Shown one piece after another: positions 1 through 7,455 of a stretch of 27,843 nucleotides of DNA. The stretch lies in the NCBI GenBank assembly GCA_964654695.1, contig CAZZKJ010000030.1, forward strand, positions 1 to 27,843. The letters are read 5' to 3'. Each line of letters starts with the position of its first letter. Position 1 is the stretch's first letter. The DNA is from CAZZKJ01 sp964654695 (lineage in GTDB: Bacteria; Krumholzibacteriota; Krumholzibacteriia; WVZY01). The position numbers and the translations under genes are program-made. Under the pieces are notes generated by a model. That model searched no databases and was not told the origin of the DNA. It worked only from the letters and a program-made list of their open reading frames with translations.

Positions 1-1
1 C

Positions 2-553
2 TCCGCCCGCCAGCAGGTCGTCGGCCGCCTGGAACGATCCATCAGCGCCGCCGGCGGAAGACCGAACGAATTAGTGAAAGCCGGGCGGATCGTCCCTCCA
101 CGGCCTCTCTCCCCCGCGCCGTGGCAGCCGTGGGACGATCTGCTCCTCGCCGCGGGAATCGCGCTGTCGCTGCTCGCCCTCGGACGGGGCCTGCGCCGAC
201 ACGAGCTGACTTCGGCTGCGCTGGCCCTCGCCGCCCTCTCCGTCGTCGCCTCCTTCGGTGAGGGAGGCGCGCTCCCCGGAGCGCGCCTGGCTCGCGCGAG
301 TCTTCTCGCGGTGGCCTGGCTCGCGGCCCTCAGGCCGGCGCAAGGCAGCGTGCAGGCCGTCTGCGATCGCGCGACGGCGCTGGCGGGAGGGGCGGCGGGC
401 GGTCTGGGCGCTCTCGCCGGCGTACTCTCGCCCGCTCTCTACGCCGCGGAGGGCGGGTGTCTTTTTAAGTTTTATATCGGGTTTCGCGTTCTGCCACACA
501 GGCGCGCCGCCCTGCGCCCATGTTATATCATAGCATATAAATGCGCATATTAA
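2..553 (+). CDS. Partial membrane-protein frame on GC-rich contig end
   Basis: The frame is open from the window edge and its start lies outside. Up to about base 455 nearly every codon ends in G or C, as expected for real coding sequence in high-GC DNA. The product has about four hydrophobic segments (near DDLLLAAGIALSLLALG, SAALALAALSVVASF, ASLLAVAWLAAL and AGGAAGGLGALAGVL), so it looks like a polytopic membrane protein. I do not recognise the family. After about base 455 the composition abruptly becomes AT-rich and the predicted residues stop looking membrane-like, so the last 30 or so codons to base 553 are probably not part of the original gene. The reverse-strand frame over the same bases is low-complexity Arg/Glu/Ser and looks like a shadow. 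A chimeric assembly join is the simplest explanation; a real recombination boundary is the alternative. Confidence 0.4.
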   Translation, partial: SARQQVVGRLERSISAAGGRPNELVKAGRIVPPRPLSPAPWQPWDDLLLAAGIALSLLALGRGLRRHELTSAALALAALSVVASFGEGGALPGARLARASLLAVAWLAALRPAQGSVQAVCDRATALAGGAAGGLGALAGVLSPALYAAEGGCLFKFYIGFRVLPHRRAALRPCYIIAYKCAY

Positions 554-582
554 GAGATATGAGATAAAGATATATAAACCTA

Positions 583-1893
583 ATGCAGCAACCTTCCAGT
601 ATTACAACGGACGAATTTATCGAGTTCCTGATCTCCGAGAATATAAAACGGTTTTCATTCATATTTGACCACGGAAGCGACAGGCTGCTGAGTTCTCATG
701 GTGTGCTTGCGCCTCTGGCAGATTTCCTCCAATCGAACGGACGGGATTTTGACAAGCACGAAGGCATGTTCTTCCAGGTAAGCCGTCCGTACAATGTTCT
801 GCAGGGAGTTTTTATCCATAATACCACGCGCGGCCAGTCGGCAGGAGGCGTTCGTTTTTGGAATTACCCGATGCTCAGCGATTATTTGCTCGATGGCATG
901 CGTTTGTCGCGTGCCATGACTTTAAAAAACGCCCTGGCCGGTTTGTGGTGGGGCGGCGGCAAGGGAGTTATGGCCAGAAACCAGAAAGTAGACAATGAAG
1001 ACCCTGATGTTCGAGGGGTTCTCTACCGGGATTTCGGAGCCTTGTGTACGGTGCTTTGCGGATGTTATATCGCGGCCGAGGATGTTGGAACCAACGTGGC
1101 TGACATGGCAAGTATTTTTAAGGCGACGAGATTTACGACCTGCATCCCCGAAAATATGGGAGGGAGCGGGAATCCATCCATTTTAACCGCAAAGGGCGTA
1201 ATGTGCGGAATGGAAGCCGCACTGGAGTTTGCAGGCGATGGCGGTATAGAGGGGAAAACCGTTGCCGTTCAGGGCATGGGCAACGTTGGAGGAGCCCTTA
1301 TTGATTTCCTGGTGGAAAACAAAGTTAAGAGAATAATTGCCTGCGATGTAAACCCCCGCAGAGTGGAGAACTTCAGCAAACGATATAGTTCCGGAAAATT
1401 GGAAGCTTATACGGCAGAGCGAAGTGATGATTCTATATTGTCTGCCGACTGCGATATTTTATCCCCTAATGCAACCGGGGCGGTTTTGACTCCGGCCGCG
1501 ATTCCCGGGATCAAGGCCGGGCTCGTGTGCGGCGGCGCCAATAACCAACTCGAAGATGATGTCAGGGACGATGCGCTGCTTTACAACCGGGGTATTGTTT
1601 ATATCCCCGATTTTCTTACAAACCGCATGGGAATCGTCAACTGTGCCAACGAGCAGTACGGCATTCTCGCCGACGATTGGTTGATAACCAGGCATCTAGG
1701 GAGAAACTGGGAGTATTCCATATATAATTCGGTTATTACCATGCTGGAACGATCTCGAAAAAGCGGTGACCCCTGCGGCGGTATTGCCGTGGGAATGGCT
1801 GAAGAAATGGCCCGAGAGCCGCACCCGCTTTTCAGCGAAAGAGGGCGGAGCATTATTGATGAATTAAAGACGGGAAAGTGGTTTCAAAAGTGA
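583..1893 (+). CDS. Leu/Phe/Val-type amino-acid dehydrogenase
   Basis: This is an NAD(P)-dependent oxidative deaminase of the Glu/Leu/Phe/Val dehydrogenase family, 436 aa. It should interconvert an amino acid, most likely branched-chain or aromatic, with its 2-oxo acid and ammonia in the cytoplasm. The substrate-binding lysine is in MTLKNA (K115) and the catalytic lysine in GGGKG (K127), 12 residues apart as in leucine dehydrogenase. The catalytic Asp is in AAEDVGT (D167), followed by SGNPS (195-199) and the Rossmann motif GMGNVG (231-236). The sequence around AAEDVGTNVADM and the later NNQL resembles leucine dehydrogenase more than glutamate dehydrogenase, but the protein is longer, mostly through an N-terminal extension. 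The ATG is preceded only by a weak purine run. The M2 peptidase gene follows after 26 bases, so peptide breakdown and amino-acid deamination may be co-expressed. Substrate preference is inferred from motifs only. Confidence 0.88.
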   Translation: MQQPSSITTDEFIEFLISENIKRFSFIFDHGSDRLLSSHGVLAPLADFLQSNGRDFDKHEGMFFQVSRPYNVLQGVFIHNTTRGQSAGGVRFWNYPMLSDYLLDGMRLSRAMTLKNALAGLWWGGGKGVMARNQKVDNEDPDVRGVLYRDFGALCTVLCGCYIAAEDVGTNVADMASIFKATRFTTCIPENMGGSGNPSILTAKGVMCGMEAALEFAGDGGIEGKTVAVQGMGNVGGALIDFLVENKVKRIIACDVNPRRVENFSKRYSSGKLEAYTAERSDDSILSADCDILSPNATGAVLTPAAIPGIKAGLVCGGANNQLEDDVRDDALLYNRGIVYIPDFLTNRMGIVNCANEQYGILADDWLITRHLGRNWEYSIYNSVITMLERSRKSGDPCGGIAVGMAEEMAREPHPLFSERGRSIIDELKTGKWFQK

Positions 1894-1919
1894 TTGATTA
1901 AAATTACCGGGAGGATGTT

Positions 1920-3716
1920 ATGAAAAAAATCTTTGTTGTCGCAGCCTCGGTTTTTGTTGTTTTTGCCGGCGCATCACTGGGAGGGGTGAATCAGGAATGC
2001 CAAGAGTTTCTTGATTCGTACACCACAAAGTATGCCGGGCTATCATACTCCGCGGAAAAAGCAAACTGGAACGCCAATACAATGATCATCGAAGGAGATA
2101 CTACCAACGCCTACGCGAACCGCATGGCGCAGGAAGCCCTCGCGAATTTTACCGGGAGCGTTAAAAATATAGAAGAAGCAAGAAAATATCTTGAGCATAA
2201 AGACATTCTTCTGCCGATTCAGGTCCAGCAGTTGAAGAAAATCCTGTATATAGCAGCGAACAATCCTCAAACAGTTCCGGAACTGGTAAAAAAGCGCATT
2301 AAGGCGGAGACGGATCAGAACGAAAAACTTTACGGCTTCGATTTCAAAATGGACGGCAGTTCAATATCGACTAACGATATTGATAATATATTAAAGAAGG
2401 AGACCGACCTTGATAGGCGTTTGAAAGCGTGGGAAGCAAGCAAGGAAGTCGGCGCGGAACTAAAAGACGGATTGGATAAATTGAAAACCCTCCGCAACAA
2501 AACCGTCCGTGCGCTGGGTTATAATGATTACTTTTCGTACCAGGTATCCGATTACGGTATGACGACGCAAGAACTTGCCGTCCTCATGCTTCAGTTGAAC
2601 CGCGAGATCAGACCGCTTTACCGCGAGCTCCACACATTTGCCCGGTACGAGCTTGCGAAGAAATACGGCGCAAATGAAGTTCCGGATATGCTTCCCGCGC
2701 ACTGGCTTCCCAACCGCTGGGGGCAGGATTGGAGTCCGATGATAGAAGTCGAGGGTTTTGATCTTGATGGAATCATCAAGACCAAGCCAGCCGAATGGAT
2801 GGTAAAACAGGCGGAACGCTTTTACGTAAGCCTGGGATTTCCGAAACTTCCCGGGACTTTCTGGGAGAAATCGAGCTTGTACCCTCCTCCCCCCGAAGCC
2901 GGATACAAAAAGAACAACCATGCTTCCGCCTGGCATCTTGATCTGGATCGAGATGTCAGATGCTTGATGAGCGTAATTCCAAATGCCGAATGGTACGAGA
3001 CGACCCATCATGAGCTGGGACATATTTATTATTACCTTACATACAGCAATCCCGATGTGCCCATTCTTCTCAGAACCGGCGCAAACAGGGCCTATCATGA
3101 GGCAATAGGCAGCATGATGGGGCTTGCCGCAATGCAAAAACCTTTCCTGGATAACCTGGAGCTTTTTCCCGAAAATGTGAAAACGGATGAGATTAAAGCG
3201 CTGCTCAAAGAAGCTCTTAATTACATTGTGTTTATTCCGTGGGCCGCCGGAGTAATGACCGAATTCGAACACGATCTCTACGCTGGCGACCTTCCGCCAG
3301 GCGAGTTCAATAAGAGATGGTGGGAATTGAAGTACAAGTACCAGGGCATCGTTCCGCCTTATCCCAGAGGCGGGGAATTCTGCGACGCAGCTTCAAAGAC
3401 CCACATCAACAACGATGCCGCGCAATATTATGATTACGCTCTTTCGTACTTTCTCCTCTTTCAGATTCATGACCATATAGCCAGGGATATACTCCATCAG
3501 GATCCCCACACCACCAATTATTACGGAAGCAAGCAGGTTGGTCGGTTCCTCCGTGATATCATGTATCCGGGCGGGAGCAGAGATTGGCGCAGCGTATTGA
3601 AAGAAAAAACCGGCGAAAGCCTCAATGCCAAAGCCATGCTGCGTTATTTCCAGCCCCTTATGGATTATATGAAAAAATCTAATAGGGGACGTAAATACAC
3701 CTTGGCGGATCTTTGA
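1920..3716 (+). CDS. Secreted M2-family zinc peptidase (ACE-like)
   Basis: This is a peptidyl-dipeptidase A-like metallopeptidase, 598 aa, about the size of a single-domain bacterial angiotensin-converting-enzyme homologue. The N-terminus (Lys-Lys, then a hydrophobic run to about residue 21) is a signal peptide, so the enzyme acts in the periplasm or outside the cell. The zinc site is HELGH (H364, E365 as general base, H368) followed by HEAIG with E394 as the third ligand. The surrounding residues HHELGHIYYYL and GANRAYHEAIG are characteristic of family M2. The family removes C-terminal dipeptides from oligopeptides; the natural substrate here is unknown. The start is well supported by GGGAGG 6 bases before the ATG. 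It lies 26 bases after the amino-acid dehydrogenase and is probably in the same transcript. I see no clear hairpin terminator after the stop. Confidence 0.93.
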   Translation: MKKIFVVAASVFVVFAGASLGGVNQECQEFLDSYTTKYAGLSYSAEKANWNANTMIIEGDTTNAYANRMAQEALANFTGSVKNIEEARKYLEHKDILLPIQVQQLKKILYIAANNPQTVPELVKKRIKAETDQNEKLYGFDFKMDGSSISTNDIDNILKKETDLDRRLKAWEASKEVGAELKDGLDKLKTLRNKTVRALGYNDYFSYQVSDYGMTTQELAVLMLQLNREIRPLYRELHTFARYELAKKYGANEVPDMLPAHWLPNRWGQDWSPMIEVEGFDLDGIIKTKPAEWMVKQAERFYVSLGFPKLPGTFWEKSSLYPPPPEAGYKKNNHASAWHLDLDRDVRCLMSVIPNAEWYETTHHELGHIYYYLTYSNPDVPILLRTGANRAYHEAIGSMMGLAAMQKPFLDNLELFPENVKTDEIKALLKEALNYIVFIPWAAGVMTEFEHDLYAGDLPPGEFNKRWWELKYKYQGIVPPYPRGGEFCDAASKTHINNDAAQYYDYALSYFLLFQIHDHIARDILHQDPHTTNYYGSKQVGRFLRDIMYPGGSRDWRSVLKEKTGESLNAKAMLRYFQPLMDYMKKSNRGRKYTLADL

Positions 3717-3839
3717 AACTCGTGGTTTATCGCTCGCTGCCGCTTCACTGTCACCACCGCTTCAACACCGGAAATAGTATCTTCCGCTCTCGAAGAGAAA
3801 TGAGTTTCCATTTTTTGTTTAGGGCATATGCAGACATCT

Positions 3840-3859
3840 GTGTAAAATAATCATTACAC
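3840..3859. promoter_or_regulatory. Inverted repeat, candidate activator site 1
   Basis: The 20-base element GTGTAAAATAATCATTACAC has perfect 6-base arms (GTGTAA/TTACAC) around an 8-base spacer. A closely related 20-base copy lies 91 bases downstream, agreeing at 15 of 20 positions by my alignment. Both lie roughly 100-215 bases upstream of a sigma-54 promoter, the usual position for enhancer-binding-protein sites. This is inferred from position and symmetry only. Confidence 0.5.
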
Positions 3860-3885
3860 CAGGTGTCATAATTCGATTACATGCA

Positions 3886-3898
3886 TAAGTTATTGATA
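3886..3898 (-). promoter_or_regulatory. IHF-like consensus site
   Basis: Read on the minus strand the bases are TATCAATAACTTA, a full match to the IHF consensus WATCAANNNNTTR. It lies between the two candidate activator sites and upstream of the sigma-54 promoter, where DNA bending would help looping. The region is AT-rich, so a chance match is possible. Confidence 0.25.
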
Positions 3899-3930
3899 AA
3901 TAATAATATAAATGATACGGTTTTATTGTT

Positions 3931-3950
3931 GTGTCAATAATTCTTTACAC
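3931..3950. promoter_or_regulatory. Inverted repeat, candidate activator site 2
   Basis: The element GTGTCAATAATTCTTTACAC is the second copy of the site at 3840-3859, with the same outer GTGT and TTACAC bases and the same 20-base length. It ends about 105 bases before the sigma-54 promoter. The rest of 3717-4055 holds no convincing gene and is mostly AT-rich. Confidence 0.5.
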
Positions 3951-4055
3951 TCGAAGCTTACATTTTGCGAAGCGGTCGGGAACAAATAGGATTTATAAGG
4001 TTGTAAGCTATTTAATAACAGACTGTTGGAAATAAAAAGACATTATAGGGTCTTT

Positions 4056-4071
4056 TGGTACACAGCTTGCC
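4056..4071 (+). promoter_or_regulatory. Sigma-54 promoter of the 29-aa peptide gene
   Basis: The sequence TGGTACACAGCTTGCC matches the sigma-54 consensus TGGCAC-N5-TTGC at all but one base. The invariant GG (-24) and GC (-12) are exactly 10 bases apart. The predicted transcription start is near 4082. Two related inverted repeats lie upstream, a short gene and a terminator follow, and the next gene encodes a sigma-54 activator. Confidence 0.65.
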
Positions 4072-4177
4072 ATTATGAACCGCAGAAAGCGAAGAAGCGG
4101 GGAGGCGAAAGAGAGCAGAGGAAGAAGTCAAAGGTCAAGGCATCTGGCAAAACTAAACAATATTGGAGGTGAGTTCC

Positions 4178-4267
4178 ATGCGCTATATCATCCTGTCGAA
4201 TATGGGCTTAATTTTCTCGCTGCTGGCGCTGCTTGGCAAGAGCGTTTGGGGCAAGAGCGTCTGGTAA
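4178..4267 (+). CDS. 29-aa hydrophobic micro-peptide, sigma-54 controlled
   Basis: This is a 29-codon gene with a strong ribosome-binding site (GGAGGTGA, 7 bases before the ATG). The peptide starts Met-Arg-Tyr, has a hydrophobic stretch of about 16 residues (IILSNMGLIFSLLALL) and ends in a tandem repeat GKSVWGKSVW, so it could sit in the membrane with a short basic/aromatic tail. A sigma-54 promoter lies about 110 bases upstream and an intrinsic terminator starts about 10 bases after the stop, so it would be made from its own short transcript of roughly 230 bases. The purine-rich leader has no other credible gene. I do not recognise a family. It could be a toxin-like or signalling micro-peptide, a small membrane regulator, or a leader inside a regulatory RNA. 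Translation is supported by the ribosome-binding site but not proven. Confidence 0.55.
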   Translation: MRYIILSNMGLIFSLLALLGKSVWGKSVW

Positions 4268-4276
4268 AGATGCAAT

Positions 4277-4313
4277 AAAAAAAAGAGTCTGCTGCAGCAG
4301 GCTCTTTTTTTTT
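4277..4313 (+). terminator. Intrinsic terminator after the micro-peptide
   Basis: A perfectly self-complementary GC-containing stem (4285-4304, one G-T pair) is flanked by eight A bases and nine T bases. It ends the short sigma-54 transcript and separates it from the activator gene. The A-tract also makes it plausible as a terminator in the opposite direction. Confidence 0.88.
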
Positions 4314-4404
4314 ACCCAGTTGCATATCCTCAACTTACTTAGCATCAAGGTTTTTATTGAAAAAGAATCCTTTTGGTCTATCATCTATTATTGAGGAGTG
4401 CTTG

Positions 4405-6060
4405 ATGAAGCGTAAAAAAGATCGATTCGGACAATCCAAATGCAAAAACGCCTCTGAAATCCTTCAGTCGCTCGATTCAGAGCTCGATGAGCTCGATATC
4501 AGCGATGAAAAAGATCTCAAAGAAAGGATGATGGAGCTGCAAAGAAGCTACTCCATCATCCAGACTCTGTTAAGTATAAGTTCTTCAATAAGTTCCACGC
4601 TTAACCTCCAGGAACTGCTGCGCAGGATCGTCGATGCCGTGGTTGAAATTACCGATTGCGACCGCGGGTTCCTGATGCTCAGTGGTGAGGACGGAAAGCT
4701 CAGTTTTGCTATAGCCCGGTCCAAGAGCAGGGAAGAGCTGTCGGAGAAGGATTTTGAAATCAGCGGCAGTATCGTGGAAAAAGTAGCTGCAACGGGCGAC
4801 CCGTTATTTCTTTCGAATGTCCAGGCCGCCAATAATTTCAAGGACAAGCGCAGCATAATAGATCTTAATATTAATACAGCCATTTGCATTCCTCTTATTT
4901 TCAAAGAGAATCTGGTCGGAGTATTATATGCCGACAGCAAACATATCTCGAATAACTTCAGTTCATCGAACCTCTCCATAATGAAAGCCTTCAGCGGTCA
5001 GGCGGTTGTGGCCATAGAAAACGCCCGGCGCCACGGAGAGCTGCTGCTGTCCAAGAAAACTCTGGAAAATCAGAATATTAATCTGAAGAAGGAACTTGCC
5101 GGCAGGTATGAATTCTCAGGTATAGTCGGCAGATGCGAAGCCATGCATTCGATATTCGATACTATAGAGAAAGTGGCCCCCCTTGGGACAACCATACTCA
5201 TTCAAGGCGAAACCGGAACGGGAAAGGAGCTTATCGCCAAGGCGATTCATCACAATAGTCCCAGAAAAGACAAGCCGATGCTGACCATAAACTGCAGCGC
5301 CCTTCCCAAGGATTTATTGGAGAGCGAACTTTTCGGTTATAAAAAGGGCGCTTTTACCGGCGCCGAGCAGGACCGTGTGGGGCTCTTCGAAGCGGCAGAC
5401 GGGGGCACCCTGTTTCTCGATGAAATCGGGGAAATGGCGGTGGAACTCCAGGTCAAACTTCTCAGAACCCTTCAGGAAGGTGAGGTCAAGCGCCTGGGCG
5501 AAGAATTTTCTCGAAAGGTCGATGTCCGCATAGTTTCGGCAACAAACCGTGATTTGGTCCGGGAAGTCGAAAGTAATAATTTTCGCCGGGATCTATATTA
5601 TCGATTGAACGTAGTGCAGATTTCGATTCCACCGTTAAGAGAAAGACCGGAAGATATTCTGCCTCTGGCTGATTTCTTTTTGGAGAAATACTCTTTGGCC
5701 ATGGATATTAAAAAACCTTCTTTGACCCGAACCGCAAAAGAAATGCTGCTTGGATCTCCATGGGCTGGCAATGTACGTGAACTGGAACACTCTGTTGAAA
5801 GAGCTCTGGCACTCAGCGACGGCAGGGAAATAATTGGAGCCGATCAATTCGAACAATTGGCAGACGACGCGGGCGGGTTTGAGGAAATGGGAAACGACAC
5901 CTCGCTTAAGGCAAGGATGTTCATTTGCGAAAAAGACTTTATTAAGAAGATGTTGATAAAAAACAATTGGCATGTGTCCAAAACCGCCGAGGAATTGAAA
6001 ATCAGCCGGCAGCAGCTTCATATCAAGATCAAGAAATTCAAACTTTCACAGGATATATAA
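4405..6060 (+). CDS. GAF-domain sigma-54 transcriptional activator
   Basis: This is an enhancer-binding protein that uses ATP to open sigma-54 promoters, 551 aa from the chosen ATG. In order: a short N-terminal piece, a GAF sensory domain (about 51-210), a coiled linker, the AAA+ domain (Walker A GETGTGKE 268-275, sigma-54 contact loop GAFTGA 315-320, Walker B TLFLDE 335-340, arginine-finger region FRRDLYYR 393-400) and a Fis-type helix-turn-helix (about 524-542). There is no receiver domain, so the GAF domain probably binds a small ligand. The ATG at 4405 has GAGGAG 8 bases upstream; an upstream TTG at 4357 is in frame but lacks such a site. The residues spanning both starts (IIEECL...DRF...ASEIL) resemble the end of a Ser/Thr kinase C-lobe, suggesting loss of an N-terminal kinase. 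The likely local target is the sigma-54 promoter just upstream. Confidence 0.92.
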   Translation: MKRKKDRFGQSKCKNASEILQSLDSELDELDISDEKDLKERMMELQRSYSIIQTLLSISSSISSTLNLQELLRRIVDAVVEITDCDRGFLMLSGEDGKLSFAIARSKSREELSEKDFEISGSIVEKVAATGDPLFLSNVQAANNFKDKRSIIDLNINTAICIPLIFKENLVGVLYADSKHISNNFSSSNLSIMKAFSGQAVVAIENARRHGELLLSKKTLENQNINLKKELAGRYEFSGIVGRCEAMHSIFDTIEKVAPLGTTILIQGETGTGKELIAKAIHHNSPRKDKPMLTINCSALPKDLLESELFGYKKGAFTGAEQDRVGLFEAADGGTLFLDEIGEMAVELQVKLLRTLQEGEVKRLGEEFSRKVDVRIVSATNRDLVREVESNNFRRDLYYRLNVVQISIPPLRERPEDILPLADFFLEKYSLAMDIKKPSLTRTAKEMLLGSPWAGNVRELEHSVERALALSDGREIIGADQFEQLADDAGGFEEMGNDTSLKARMFICEKDFIKKMLIKNNWHVSKTAEELKISRQQLHIKIKKFKLSQDI

Positions 6061-6155
6061 CCTCTGCTCCCTAAGCCCTCTCTTGCCGACCGCCATGTGG
6101 CCCGGCCGCGGGCGATTCCTGCTGTATTTCCCCGATCGACAAATGGGTTTTTTGC

Positions 6156-6185
6156 TTGACACCGCTCTTCCCTTTCAGCTATGAT
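6156..6185 (+). promoter_or_regulatory. Sigma-70-type promoter of reductase operon
   Basis: A consensus TTGACA (-35) is followed after 18 bases by TATGAT (-10). Transcription should start near 6192, inside the palindrome at 6189-6204, about 90 bases before the first reductase gene. Confidence 0.7.
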
Positions 6186-6188
6186 ATA

Positions 6189-6204
6189 TCGAACGTTCGT
6201 TCGA
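6189..6204. promoter_or_regulatory. Palindromic operator, TetR-family type
   Basis: The sequence TCGAACGTTCGTTCGA is an inverted repeat with perfect 7-base arms (TCGAACG/CGTTCGA) and a 2-base centre. It overlaps the predicted transcription start immediately downstream of the -10 box. GAACG/CGTTC palindromes are typical of TetR-family repressors. Binding here would block transcription of the reductase operon. No repressor gene is present in the window. Confidence 0.55.
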
Positions 6205-6284
6205 AATAACAAGGCGGAGACGTCCTGAACGGATTGTTTCATAATAGCTTGCGGATTATTCTGAACGCAACAAAAGGGATCAAA

Positions 6285-7436
6285 ATGGAGATGATGGAAA
6301 AACTGGACGATATGGTCTTCGAAATCGAAGACCGCTCGATGACCGCCGCCAAGATTTGGAAAAGCGAGAAGGGGATGCCGGTGATCGGCTGCTTTCCCGT
6401 TTATTCTCCCGTAGAGATTTTTCATGCCGGCGGAATGCTTCCGGTAGGAGTCTTTGGAGGAGGCACTTCTCTGGAGATCAACCACGCGGATTCTAGATTT
6501 CAATCTTTTGTGTGTTCGATTGCTAAGACGACTTTGGAGATGGGTCTGATAAAAAGCATCGATTTCATGGACGGATTGATTTTTTCGTCCATCTGCGATG
6601 TCGCGAGGAACCTTAGTTCGGTTTTCAAAAGAAATTTCCCGGATATGTATATCGAGTACATGCATTTACCTCAAAACAAGCCGTCGCAGGCTGCAATTGA
6701 CTACTATACTTCGGAGCTGAAAAGAATTAAGAAAAATGTTGAGGAATTTTTCGGAGTATCCATTACCGAGGACAGGCTCCGTGAGAGTCTTTCTTTATAT
6801 AATAAGGTGCGAAAGGCGGCCCGGGAGATTTACGAGTTCAGGGTCGAGGCTCCCCAGAACCTGCCGGCGCGCGAACTCTTCGCGGTTATGAGGGCTTCCA
6901 CGGCGATGCCTCCGGAAGACGCCCTGGACCTTCTGCGGGATTTTAACGGAGCCGTACGAAAGAGAAAAGAAAAAGAAAAGGACAGAATCAAAGTTGTCGT
7001 GGAAGGAGCATTTTGCGAACAGCCTCCTGTTGATTTCATTACGACCATCGAAGATGCGGGCTGTTATGTAGTCGATGATGATTTTATCTCGGGATGGCGT
7101 TTTTTCGAGGAAGACGTTCCGGAGAGAGGCGATCCCCTTCGCTCTTTGGCCGAAAGTGTCATGATTCGTTCGCGGTATTCTTCGGTCAGGCACGACCCCG
7201 CCAGGCCGAGAACGCAAAGAATAATTGAAAAGATAAGAAAGCTCGGTGCCGACGCGGTCATAGTGGCTCCGGCTAAATTCTGTGAACCGGCTCTTTTCGA
7301 TTACGTGCTCTTCAGGGACATTTTCGAAAAAGAAGGGATCCCGCATATTTTCGTCGAATTCGAAGAGAAGATGTGGACTTTCGAACGAGTGCGGAATGAA
7401 ATAGAGACTTTCGTGGAATCGCTCCTGTTTGATTAA
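6285..7436 (+). CDS. bcrC: Benzoyl-CoA reductase-type subunit C (BcrC/BzdN-like)
   Basis: This is one of two catalytic subunits of the benzoyl-CoA reductase/2-hydroxyacyl-CoA dehydratase family. In class I benzoyl-CoA reductases the two subunits bind iron-sulfur clusters and reduce the aromatic ring of an acyl-CoA thioester in the cytoplasm with electrons delivered by ATP-driven partners. It is 383 aa, the usual size. Family signatures are GCFPVYSPVEIFHAGG (35-50), SSICDVARNL (101-110), GAFCEQPP (241-248) followed by GCYVVDDDF (259-267), and KFCEPALF (331-338). C77, C104 and C333 are candidate cluster ligands. GAFCEQPP and the ICDVxRNLS motif match what I recall of BcrC rather than the 2-hydroxyglutaryl-CoA enzymes. 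The ATG at 6285 has AAAGGG 6 bases upstream and is preferred to the in-frame TTG at 6234. It is first in the operon, behind a strong promoter and palindromic operator. The physiological substrate is inferred, not shown. Confidence 0.85.
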   Translation: MEMMEKLDDMVFEIEDRSMTAAKIWKSEKGMPVIGCFPVYSPVEIFHAGGMLPVGVFGGGTSLEINHADSRFQSFVCSIAKTTLEMGLIKSIDFMDGLIFSSICDVARNLSSVFKRNFPDMYIEYMHLPQNKPSQAAIDYYTSELKRIKKNVEEFFGVSITEDRLRESLSLYNKVRKAAREIYEFRVEAPQNLPARELFAVMRASTAMPPEDALDLLRDFNGAVRKRKEKEKDRIKVVVEGAFCEQPPVDFITTIEDAGCYVVDDDFISGWRFFEEDVPERGDPLRSLAESVMIRSRYSSVRHDPARPRTQRIIEKIRKLGADAVIVAPAKFCEPALFDYVLFRDIFEKEGIPHIFVEFEEKMWTFERVRNEIETFVESLLFD

Positions 7437-7455
7437 ACCAATGAGAGGTTGAGCT

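Noticed and set aside
71..499. 142-codon minus-strand frame in the GC-rich end
   Set aside because: Low-complexity Arg/Glu/Ser composition typical of a shadow of a high-GC coding strand; the plus-strand frame has hydrophobic segments and G/C-ending codons.
2460..3272. 270-codon minus-strand frame inside the M2 peptidase gene
   Set aside because: It is antisense to a clearly conserved peptidase including its zinc site; the antisense product shows no family motifs.
4075..4278. 67-codon plus-strand frame over the micro-peptide region
   Set aside because: Its ATG lies before the predicted sigma-54 start site near 4082, it has no ribosome-binding site, and it is Arg/Lys-rich with no family. The 29-codon frame inside it has a strong ribosome-binding site.
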